From positions 1,302,001 through 1,366,000 of the forward strand of contig OX465286.1 of NCBI GenBank assembly GCA_949987705.1: DNA of 64,000 nucleotides, given 5' to 3'. A model generated the notes under the pieces. The model saw only the letters and a program-made list of their open reading frames with translations, searched no databases and had not been told where the DNA came from. Shown here one piece after another: positions 28,101 through 41,134 of the stretch. The stretch's first letter is position 1, and each line of letters opens with the position of its first letter. The position numbers were made by a program, and so were the translations under genes. Source of the stretch: Thereva unica. Its lineage: Eukaryota; Arthropoda; Insecta; Diptera; Therevidae.

Positions 28101-31100
28101 CCAGGGAATCGATTCTACAGGGAATCGATTCCAGGGAATCGATTCCAGGGAATCGATTCCAGGGAATCGATACCACAGGGAATCGATTCCACGGAATCGA
28201 TACCACAGGGAATCGATTCCACAGGGAATCGATTCCAGGGAACAGGGAATCGATTCCAGGGAATCGATTCTACAGGGAATCGATTCCAGGGAATCGATTC
28301 CAGGGAATCGATTCCAGGGAATCGATTCCAGGGAATCGATACCACAGGGAATCGATTCCAGGGAATCGATTCCAGGGAATCGATTCCAGGGAATCGATAC
28401 CACAGGGAATCGATTCCAGGGAATCGATTCCAGGGAATCGATTCCCTGTAGAATCGATTCCCTGTAGAATTCCAGGGAATCGATTCCAGGGAATCGATTC
28501 CACAGGGAATCGTTTCCAGGGAATCGATTCCACAGGGAATCGATTCCAGGGAATCGATTCCAGGGAATCGATTCTACAGGGAATCGATTCTACAGGGAAT
28601 CGATTCCAGGGAATCGATTCCAGGGAATCGATACCACAGGGAATCGTTTCCAGGGAATCGATTCCACAGGGAATCGATTCCAGGGAATCGATTTTACAGG
28701 GAATCGATTCCAGGGAATCGATTCCAGGGAATCGATTCCACAGGGAATCGATTCCAGGGAATCGATTCCACAGGGAATCGATTCCAGGGAATCGATTCTA
28801 CAGGGAATCGATTCCAGGGAATCGATTCTACAGGGAATCGATTCCAGGGAATCGATTCCAGGGAATCGATTCTACAGGGAATCGATTCCAGGGAATCGAT
28901 TCCCTGTAGAATCGATGATTCCAGGGAATCGATTCTACAGGGAATCGATTCCAGGGAATCGGATCCAGGGAATTGATTCCACAGGGAATCGATTCCACAG
29001 GGAATCGATTCCAGGGAATCGATTCCAGGGAATCGATTCCAGGGAATCGATTCTACAGGGAATCGATACCACAGGGAATCGATTCCAGGGAATCGATTCC
29101 AGGGAATCGATTCTACAGGGAATCGATTCCAGGGAATCGATTCCAGGGAATCGATTCCAGGGAATCGATTCTACAGGGAATCGATTCCAGGGAATCGATT
29201 CCAGGGAATCGATTCCCTTTGGAATCGATTCCCTGTAGAATCGATTCCCTGTAGAATTCCAGGGAATCGATTCCACAGGGAATCGATTCCAGGTAATCGA
29301 TTCCAGGGAATCGATTCTACAGGGAATCGATTCCAGGGAATCGATTCCAGGGAATCGATTCCACAGGGAATCGATTCCAGGGAATCGATTCTACAGGGAA
29401 TCGATTCCAGGGAATCGATTCCAGGGAATCGATTCCAGGGAATCGATTCCAGGGAATCGATTCTACAGGGAATCGATTCCAGGGAATCGATTCTACAGGG
29501 AATCGATTCCACAGGGAATCGATTCCAGGGAATCGATTCTACAGGGAATCGATTCCAGGGAATCGATACCACAGGGAATCGATTCCAGGGAATCGATTCC
29601 ACGGAATCGATACCACAGGGAATCGATTCCACAGGGAATCGATTCCAGGGAACAGGGAATCGATTCCCTGTAGAATCGATTCCCTGTAGAATTCCAGGGA
29701 ATCGATTCCAGGGAATCGATTCCACAGGGAATCGATTCCACAGGGAATCGATTCCAGGTAATCGATTCCAGGGAATCGATTCTACAGGGAATCGATTCTA
29801 CAGGGAATCGATTCCAGGGAATCGATTCTACAGGGAATAGATTCCAGGGAATCGATTCCAGGGAATCGATTCCACAGGGAATCGATTCCAGGGAATCGAT
29901 TCTACAGGGAATCGATTCCAGGGAATCGATTCCAGGGAATCGATTCTACAGGGAATCGATTCCAGGGAATCGATTCCACAGGGAATCGATTCCAGGGAAT
30001 CGATTCCACAGGGAATCGATTCCAGGGAATCGATTCCAGGGAATCGATTCCAGGGAATCGATTCCAGGGAATCGATTCTCCAGGGAATCGATTCCAGGGA
30101 ATCGATTCCACAGGGAATCGATTCCAGGGAATCGATTCCAGGGAATCGATTCTACAGGGAATCGATTCCAGGGAATCGATTCCAGGGAATCGATTCTACA
30201 GGGAATCGATTCCAGGGAATCGATTCTACAGGGAATCGATTCTACAGGGAATCGATTCCACAGGGAATCGATTCCAGGGAATCGATTCTACAGGGAATCG
30301 ATTCCAGGGAATCGATACCACAGGGAATCGATTCCAGGGAATCGATACCACAGGGAATCGATTCCACAGGGAATCGATTCCAGGGAACAGGGAATCGATT
30401 CCCTGTAGAATCGATTCCCTGTAGAATTCCAGGGAATCGATTCCAGGGAATCGATTCCACAGGGAATCGATTCCACAGGGAATCGATTCCAGGTAATCGA
30501 TTCCAGGGAATCGATTCTACAGGGAATCGATTCTACAGGGAATCGATTCCAGGGAATCGATTCTACAGGGAATAGATTCCAGGGAATCGATTCCAGGGAA
30601 TCGATTCCACAGGGAATCGATTCCAGGGAATCGATTCTACAGGGAATCGATTCCAGGGAATCGATTCCAGGGAATCGATTCTACAGGGAATCGATTCCAG
30701 GGAATCGATTCCACAGGGAATCGATTCCAGGGAATCGATTCCACAGGGAATCGATTCCAGGGAATCGATTCCAGGGAATCGATTCCAGGGAATCGATTCC
30801 AGGGAATTGATTCTACAGGGAATCGATTCCAGGGAATCGATTCCAGGGAATCGATTCCAGGGAATCGATTCTACAGGGAATCGATTCCAGGGAATCGACA
30901 CAGGGAATCGATTCCAGGGAATCGACACAGGGAATCGATTCCAGGGAATCGATTCCAGGGAATCGATTCCAGGGAATCGATTCTACAGGGAATCGATTCC
31001 AGGGAATCGATTCCAGGGAATCGATTCCAGGGAATCGATTCCACAGGGAATCGATTCCAGGGAATCGATTCTACAGGGAATCGATTCCAGGGAATCGATT

Positions 31101-34100
31101 CCAGGGAATCGATTCCAGGGAATCGATTCCACAGGGAATCGATTCCAGGGAATCGATTCCAGGGAATCGATTCTACAGGGAATCGATTCCAGGGAATCGA
31201 TTCCAGGGAATCGATTCCAGGGAATCGATTCCAGGGAATCGATTCTACAGGGAATCGATTCCAGGGAATCGATTCCACAGGGAATCGATTCTACAGGGAA
31301 TCGATTCCAGGGAATCGATTCCAGGGAATCGATTCTACAGGGAATCGATTCCAGGGAACCGATTCCAGGGAATCGATTCCACAGGGAATCGATTCCACAG
31401 GGAATCGATTCCAGGTAATCGATTCCAGGGAATCGATTCTACAGGGAATCGATTCCAGGGAATCGATTCTACAAAGAATCGATTCCAGGGAATCGATTCC
31501 AGGGAATCGATACCACAGGGAATCGATTCCAGGGAATCGATTCTACAGGGAATCGATTCCAGGGAATCGATTCCAGGGAATCGATTCCAGGGAATCGATT
31601 CCACAGGGAATCGATTCTACAGGGAATCGATTCCAGGGAATCGATTCCAGGGAATCGATTCCACAGGGAATCGATTCCAGGGAATCGATTCTACAGGGAA
31701 TCGATTCTACAGGGAATCGATTCCAGGGAATCGATTCCAGGGAATCGATTCCAGGGAATCGATACCACAGGGAATCGATTCCAGGGAATCGATTCTACAG
31801 GGAATCGATTCCAGGGAATCGATTCCAGGGAATCGATTCTACAGGGAATCGATTCCAGGGAATCGACTCCAGGGAATCGATTCCAGGGAATCGATTCCAC
31901 AGGGAATCGATTCCAGTGAATCGATTCTACAGGGAATCGATTCCAGGGAATCGATTCCAGGGAATCGATACCACAGGGAATCGATTCCAGGGAATCGATT
32001 CCAGGGAATCGATACCACAGGGAATCGATTCCACAGGGAATCGATTCCAGGGAATCGATTCCACAGGGAATCGATTCTACAGGGAATCGATTCCAGGGAA
32101 TCGATTCCACAGGGAATCGATTCCACAGGGAATCGATTCCACAAGGAATCGATTCCACAGGGAATCGATTCCAGGGAATCGATTCCAGGGAATCGATTCT
32201 ACAGGGAATCGATTCCAGGGAATCGATTCCAGGGAATCGATTCCACAGGGAATCGATTCCACAGGGAATCGATTCCACAGGGAATCGATTCCAGGTAATC
32301 GATTCCAGGGAATCGATTCTACAGGGAATCGATTCCAGGGAATCGATTCTACAGGGAATCGATTCCAGGGAATCGATTCCAGGGAATCGATACCACAGGG
32401 AATCGATTCCAGGGAATCGATTCCAGGGAATCGATTCCAGGGAATCGATTCCAGGGAATCGATTCCAGGGAATCGATTCCACAGGGAATCGATTCTACAG
32501 GGAATCGATTCCAGGGAATCGATTCCAGGGAATCGATTCCACAGGGACTCGATTCCAGGGAATCGATTCTACAGGGAATCGATTCCAGGGAATCGATTCC
32601 AGGGAATCGATTCCAGGGAATCGATACCACAGGGAATCGATTCCAGGGAATCGATTCTACAGGGAATCGATTCCAGGGAATCGATTCCAGGGAATCGACA
32701 CAGGGAATCGATTCCAGGGAATCGACACAGGGAATCGATTCCAGGGAATCGATTCCACAGGGAATCGATTCCACAGGGAATCGATTCCAGGGAATCGATT
32801 CCAGGGAATCGATTCTACAGGGAATCGATTCCAGGGAATCGATTCCAGGGAATCGATTCTACAGGGAATCGATTCCAGGGAATCGACTCCAGGGAATCGA
32901 TTCCAGGGAATCGATTCCACAGGGAATCGATTCCAGTGAGTCGATTCCAGGGAATCGATTCCAGGGAATCGATACCACAGGGAATCGATTCCACAGGGAA
33001 TCGATTCCAGGGAATCGACTCCAGGGAATCGATTCCAGGGAATCGATTCCAGGGAATCGATTCCACAGGGAATCGATTCCAGTGAGTCGATTCTACAGGG
33101 AATCGATTCCAGGGAATCGATACCACAGGGAATCGATTCCAGGGAATCGATTCCAGGGAATCGATTCCAGGGAATCGATACCACAGGGAATCGATTCCAC
33201 AGGGAATCGATTCCAGGGAATCGATACCACAGGGAATCGATTCCACAGGGAATCGATTCTACAGGGAATCGATTCCAGGGAATCGATTCCAGGGAATCGA
33301 TTCTACAGGGAATCGATTCCAGGGAATCGATTCTACAGGGAATCGATTCCAGGGAATCGATTCCAGGGAATCGATACCACAGGGAATCGATTCCAGGGAA
33401 TCGATTCCAGGGAATCGATACCACAGGGAATCGATTCCACAGGGAATCGATTCCAGGGAATCGATTCCACAGGGAATCGATTCCAGGGAATCGATTCCAG
33501 GGAATCGATTCCAGGGAATCGATTCCAGGGAATCGATTCTCCAGGGAATCGATTCCAGGGAATCGATTCCACAGGGAATCGATTCCAGGGAATCGATTCT
33601 ACAGGGAATCGATTCTACAGGGAATCGATTCCAGGGAATCGATTCCAGGGAATCGATTCTACAGGGAATCGATTCCAGGGAATCGACACAGGGAATCGAT
33701 TCCAGGGAATCGACACAGGGAATCGATTCCAGGGAATCGATTCCAGGGAATCGATTCCACAGGGAATCGATTCCAGGGAATCGATTCCAGGGAATCGATT
33801 CCAGGGAATCGATTCTACAGGGAATCGATTCCAGGGAATCGATTCCACAGGGAATCGATTCCAGGGAATCGATTCTACAATCGATTCCAGGGAATCGATT
33901 CCAGGGAATCGATTAAAGGGAATCGATTCCAGGGAATCGATTCTACAGGGAATCGATTCTACAGGGAATCGATTCCACAGGGAATCGATTACAGGGAATC
34001 GATACCACAGGGAATCGATTCCACAGGGAATCGATTCCAGGGAATCGATTCTACAGGGAATCGATTCTACAGGGAATCGATTCCAGGGAATCGATTCTAC

Positions 34101-36648
34101 AGGGAATCGATTCTACAGGGAATCGATTCCAGGGAATCGATTCCAGGGAATCGATTCTACAGGGAATCGATTCCAGGGAATCGATTCCAGGGAATCGATT
34201 CCAGGGAATCGATTCTACAGGGAATCGATTCCAGGGAATCGATTCCAGGGAATCGATACCACAGGGAATCGATTCCAGGGAATCGATTCCAGGGAATCGA
34301 TACCACAGGGAATCGATTCCAGGGAATCGATTCCAGGGAATCGATTCCAGGGAATCTATACCACAGAGAATCGATTCCAGGGGATCGATTCCAGGGAATC
34401 GATTCCAGGGAATAGATTCTACAGGGAATCGATTCTACAGGGAATCGATTCCAGGGAATCGATTCCAGGGAATCGATTCCAGGGAATCGATTCCAGGGAA
34501 TCGATACCACAGGGAATCGATTCCAGGGAATCGATTCCACAGGGAATCGATTCTACAGGGAATCGATTCCAGGGAATCGATTCCAGGGAATCGATTCTAC
34601 AGGGAATCGATTCCAGGGAATCGATTCCAGGGAATCGATTCCAGGGAATCGATTCTACAGGGAATCGATTCCAGGGAATCGACACAGGGAATCGATTCCA
34701 GGGAATCGACACAGGGAATCGATTCCAGGGAATCGATTCCAGGGAATCGATTCTACAGGGAATCGATTCCAGGGAATCGATTCCAGGGAATCGATTCCAG
34801 GGAATCGATTCCACAGGGAATCGATTCCAGGGAATCGATTCCAGGGAATCGATTCTACAGGGAATCGATTCCAGGGAATCGATTCCAGGGAATCGATTCC
34901 AGGGAATCGATTCCAGGGAATCGATTTCAGGGAATCGATTCCACAGGGAATCGATTCCAGGGAATCGATTCTACAGGGAATCGATTCCAGGGAATCGATT
35001 AAAGGGAATCGATTCCAGGGAATCGATTCCAGGGAATCGATTGCAGGGAATCGATTCCAGGGAATCGATTCCAGGGAATCGATTCTACAGGGAATCGATT
35101 CCAGGGAATCGATTCCAGAGAATCGATTCCACAGGGAATCGATTCCACAGGGAATCGATTCCAGGGAATCGATTCCAGGGAATCGATTCTACAGGGAATC
35201 GATTCCAGGGAATCGATTCCAGGGAATCGATTCTACAGGGAATCGATTCCAGGGAATCGATTCCAGGGAATCGATTCTACAGGGAATCGATTCCAGGGAA
35301 TCGATTCCAGGGAATCGATTCCAGGGAATCGATTCCACAGGGAATCGATTCCAGGGAATCGATTCCAGGGAATCGATTCCAGGGAATCGATTCCAGGGAA
35401 TCGATTCCAGGGAATCGATACCACAGGGAATCGATTCCAGGGAATCGATTCCAGGGAATCGATGACACAGGGAATCGATTCCAGGGAATCGATTCCAGGG
35501 AATCGATTCCACAGGGAATCGATTCCACAGGGAATCGATTCCAGGGAATCGATTTTACAGGGAATCGATTCCAGGGAATCGATACCACAGGGAATCGATT
35601 CCAGGGAATCGATTCCAGGGAATCGATACCACAGGGAATCGATTCCAGGGAATCGATTCCAGGGAATCGATTCTACAGGGAATCTATTCCAGGGAATCGA
35701 TTCCAGGGAATCGATACCACAGGGAATCGATTCCAGGGAATCGATTCTACAGGGAATCGATTCCAGGGAATCGATTCCAGGGAATCGATCCCAGGGAATC
35801 GATTCCACAGGGAATCGATTCCACAGGGAATCGATTCCAGGGAATCGATTCCAGGGAATCGATTCTACAGGGAATCGATTCCAGGGAATCGATTCTACAG
35901 GGAATCGATTCCAGGGAATCGATTCTACAGGGAATCGATTCCAGGGAATCGATTCTACAGGGAATCGATTCCAGGGAATCGATTCTACAGGGAATCGATT
36001 CCAGGGAATCGATTCTACAGGGAATCGATTCCAGGGAATCGATTCCAGGGAATCGATTCCAGGGAATCGATTCCAGGGAATCGATTCCAGGGAATCGATT
36101 CTACAGGGAATCGATTCTACAGGGAATCGATTCCAGGGAATCGATTCCAGGGAATCGATTCCAGGGAATCGATTCCACAGGGAATCGATTCCAGGGAATC
36201 GATTCTACAGGGAATCGATTCCAGGGAATCGATTCCACAGGGAATCGATTCCACAGGGAATCGATTCCAGGGAATCGATACCACAGGGAATCGATTCCAG
36301 GGAATCGATACCACAGGGAATCGATTCCACAGGGAATCGATTCCAGGGAATCGATTCCAGGGAATCGATTCCAGGGAATCGATTCTACAGGGAATCGATT
36401 CTACAGGGAATCGATTCCACAGGGAATCGATTCCAGGGAATCGATTCCACAGGGAATCGATTCCAGGGAATCGATTCTACAGGGAATCGATTCTACAGGG
36501 AATCGATTCCAGGGAATCGATTCCAGGGAATCGATTCCACAGGGAATCGATTCCAGGGAATCGATTCCAGGGAATCGATTCCACAGGGAATCGATTCCAG
36601 GGAATCGATTCCAGGGAATCGATTCCAGGGAATCGATTCTACAGGGAA
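25114..36648. repeat. 11.5-kb palindrome-cored satellite (13/14/16-bp units)
   Basis: Several hundred units share the 10-bp palindrome GAATCGATTC. Unit types differ only in the spacer: AATCGATTCCAGGG (14), AATCGATTCTACAGGG and AATCGATTCCACAGGG (16), AATCGATACCACAGGG (16), and rarer AATCGACACAGGG (13) and AATCGATTAAAGGG. Orientation flips near 25176, 26183, 26470, 26930, 28440, 29210, 29660 and 30395; from ~30430 it is mostly one orientation. The unit lacks stop codons on both strands, so long open frames here are artefacts. Higher-order duplication is visible from the module containing GGGAACAGGG at 27449, 28238, 29648 and 30383. Confidence 0.98.
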
Positions 36649-39600
36649 TTATGTATTATGTATTATGTATTATGTATTATGTATTATGTATTATGTATTA
36701 TGTATTATGTATTATGTATTATGTATTATGTATTATGTATTATGTATTATGTATTATGTATTATGTATTATGTATTATGTATTATGTATTATGTATTATG
36801 TATTATGTATTATGTATTATGTATTATGTATTATGTATTATGTATTATGTATTATGTATTATGTATTATGTATTATGTATTATGTATTATGTATTATGTA
36901 TTATGTATTATGTATTATGTATTATGTATTATGTATTATGTATTATGTATTATGTATTATGTATTATGTATTATGTATTATGTATTATGTATTATGTATT
37001 ATGTATTATGTATTATGTATTATGTATTATGTATTATGTATTATGTATTATGTATTATGTATTATGTATTATGTATTATGTATTATGTATTATGTATTAT
37101 GTATTATGTATTATGTATTATGTATTATGTATTATGTATTATGTATTATGTATTATGTATTATGTATTATGTATTATGTATTATGTATTATGTATTATGT
37201 ATTATGTATTATGTATTATGTATTATGTATTATGTATTATGTATTATGTATTATGTATTATGTATTATGTATTATGTATTATGTATTATGTATTATGTAT
37301 TATGTATTATGTATTATGTATTATGTATTATGTATTATGTATTATGTATTATGTATTATGTATTATGTATTATGTATTATGTATTATGTATTATGTATTA
37401 TGTATTATGTATTATGTATTATGTATTATGTATTATGTATTATGTATTATGTATTATGTATTATGTATTATGTATTATGTATTATGTATTATGTATTATG
37501 TATTATGTATTATGTATTATGTATTATGTATTATGTATTATGTATTATGTATTATGTATTATGTATTATGTATTATGTATTATGTATTATGTATTATGTA
37601 TTATGTATTATGTATTATGTATTATGTATTATGTATTATGTATTATGTATTATGTATTATGTATTATGTATTATGTATTATGTATTATGTATTATGTATT
37701 ATGTATTATGTATTATGTATTATGTATTATGTATTATGTATTATGTATTATGTATTATGTATTATGTATTATGTATTATGTATTATGTATTATGTATTAT
37801 GTATTATGTATTATGTATTATGTATTATGTATTATGTATTATGTATTATGTATTATGTATTATGTATTATGTATTATGTATTATGTATTATGTATTATGT
37901 ATTATGTATTATGTATTATGTATTATGTATTATGTATTATGTATTATGTATTATGTATTATGTATTATGTATTATGTATTATGTATTATGTATTATGTAT
38001 TATGTATTATGTATTATGTATTATGTATTATGTATTATGTATTATGTATTATGTATTATGTATTATGTATTATGTATTATGTATTATGTATTATGTATTA
38101 TGTATTATGTATTATGTATTATGTATTATGTATTATGTATTATGTATTATGTATTATGTATTATGTATTATGTATTATGTATTATGTATTATGTATTATG
38201 TATTATGTATTATGTATTATGTATTATGTATTATGTATTATGTATTATGTATTATGTATTATGTATTATGTATTATGTATTATGTATTATGTATTATGTA
38301 TTATGTATTATGTATTATGTATTATGTATTATGTATTATGTATTATGTATTATGTATTATGTATTATGTATTATGTATTATGTATTATGTATTATGTATT
38401 ATGTATTATGTATTATGTATTATGTATTATGTATTATGTATTATGTATTATGTATTATGTATTATGTATTATGTATTATGTATTATGTATTATGCATTAT
38501 GCATTATGCATTATGCATTATGCATTATGCATTATGCATTATGCATTATGCATTATGCATTATGCATTATGCATTATGCATTATGCATTATGCATTATGC
38601 ATTATGCATTATGCATTATGCATTATGCATTATGCATTATGCATTATGCATTATGCATTATGCATTATGCATTATGCATTATGCATTATGCATTATGCAT
38701 TATGCATTATGCATTATGCATTATGCATTATGCATTATGCATTATGCATTATGCATTATGCATTATGCATTATGCATTATGTATTATGTATTATGTATTA
38801 TGTATTATGTATTATGTATTATGTATTATGTATTATGTATTATGTATTATGTATTATGTATTATGTATTATGTATTATGTATTATGTATTATGTATTATG
38901 TATTATGTATTATGTATTATGTATTATGTATTATGTATTATGTATTATGTATTATGTATTATGTATTATGTATTATGTATTATGTATTATGTATTATGTA
39001 TTATGTATTATGTATTATGTATTATGTATTATGTATTATGTATTATGTATTATGTATTATGTATTATGTATTATGTATTATGTATTATGTATTATGTATT
39101 ATGTATTATGTATTATGTATTATGTATTATGTATTATGTATTATGTATTATGTATTATGTATTATGTATTATGTATTATGTATTATGTATTATGTATTAT
39201 GTATTATGTATTATGTATTATGTATTATGTATTATGTATTATGTATTATGTATTATGTATTATGTATTATGTATTATGTATTATGTATTATGTATTATGT
39301 ATTATGTATTATGTATTATGTATTATGTATTATGTATTATGTATTATGTATTATGTATTATGTATTATGTATTATGTATTATGTATTATGTATTATGTAT
39401 TATGTATTATGTATTATGTATTATGTATTATGTATTATGTATTATGTATTATGTATTATGTATTATGTATTATGTATTATGTATTATGTATTATGTATTA
39501 TGTATTATGTATTATGTATTATGTATTATGTATTATGTATTATGTATTATGTATTATGTATTATGTATTATGTATTATGTATTATGTATTATGTATTATG

Positions 39601-41134
39601 TATTATGTATTATGTATTATGTATTATGTATTATGTATTATGTATTATGTATTATGTATTATGTATTATGTATTATGTATTATGTATTATGTATTATGTA
39701 TTATGTATTATGTATTATGTATTATGTATTATGTATTATGTATTATGTATTATGTATTATGTATTATGTATTATGTATTATGTATTATGTATTATGTATT
39801 ATGTATTATGTATTATGTATTATGTATTATGTATTATGTATTATGTATTATGTATTATGTATTATGTATTATGTATTATGTATTATGTATTATGTATTAT
39901 GTATTATGTATTATGTATTATGTATTATGTATTATGTATTATGTATTATGTATTATGTATTATGTATTATGTATTATGTATTATGTATTATGTATTATGT
40001 ATTATGTATTATGTATTATGTATTATGTATTATGTATTATGTATTATGTATTATGTATTATGTATTATGTATTATGTATTATGTATTATGTATTATGTAT
40101 TATGTATTATGTATTATGTATTATGTATTATGTATTATGTATTATGTATTATGTATTATGTATTATGTATTATGTATTATGTATTATGTATTATGTATTA
40201 TGTATTATGTATTATGTATTATGTATTATGTATTATGTATTATGTATTATGTATTATGTATTATGTATTATGTATTATGTATTATGTATTATGTATTATG
40301 TATTATGTATTATGTATTATGTATTATGTATTATGTATTATGTATTATGTATTATGTATTATGTATTATGTATTATGTATTATGTATTATGTATTATGTA
40401 TTATGTATTATGTATTATGTATTATGTATTATGTATTATGTATTATGTATTATGTATTATGTATTATGTATTATGTATTATGTATTATGTATTATGTATT
40501 ATGTATTATGTATTATGTATTATGTATTATGTATTATGTATTATGTATTATGTATTATGTATTATGTATTATGTATTATGTATTATGTATTATGTATTAT
40601 GTATTATGTATTATGTATTATGTATTATGTATTATGTATTATGTATTATGTATTATGTATTATGTATTATGTATTATGTATTATGTATTATGTATTATGT
40701 ATTATGTATTATGTATTATGTATTATGTATTATGTATTATGTATTATGTATTATGTATTATGTATTATGTATTATGTATTATGTATTATGTATTATGTAT
40801 TATGTATTATGTATTATGTATTATGTATTATGTATTATGTATTATGTATTATGTATTATGTATTATGTATTATGTATTATGTATTATGTATTATGTATTA
40901 TGTATTATGTATTATGTATTATGTATTATGTATTATGTATTATGTATTATGTATTATGTATTATGTATTATGTATTATGTATTATGTATTATGTATTATG
41001 TATTATGTATTATGTATTATGTATTATGTATTATGTATTATGTATTATGTATTATGTATTATGTATTATGTATTATGTATTATGTATTATGTATTATGTA
41101 TTATGTATTATATATTATATATTACCTATATATT
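36649..41134. repeat. Heptamer satellite array, right arm (ATTATGT)n
   Basis: About 640 copies, almost all identical. A homogeneous block of about 41 copies of the variant ATTATGC lies at 38495-38775. The last units before the LINE turn into ATTATAT. It is inverted relative to the left arm. Confidence 0.98.

Noticed and set aside
25114..36648. CRISPR-like array
   Set aside because: Units are 13-16 bp without unique spacers and the genome is eukaryotic; this is satellite DNA.
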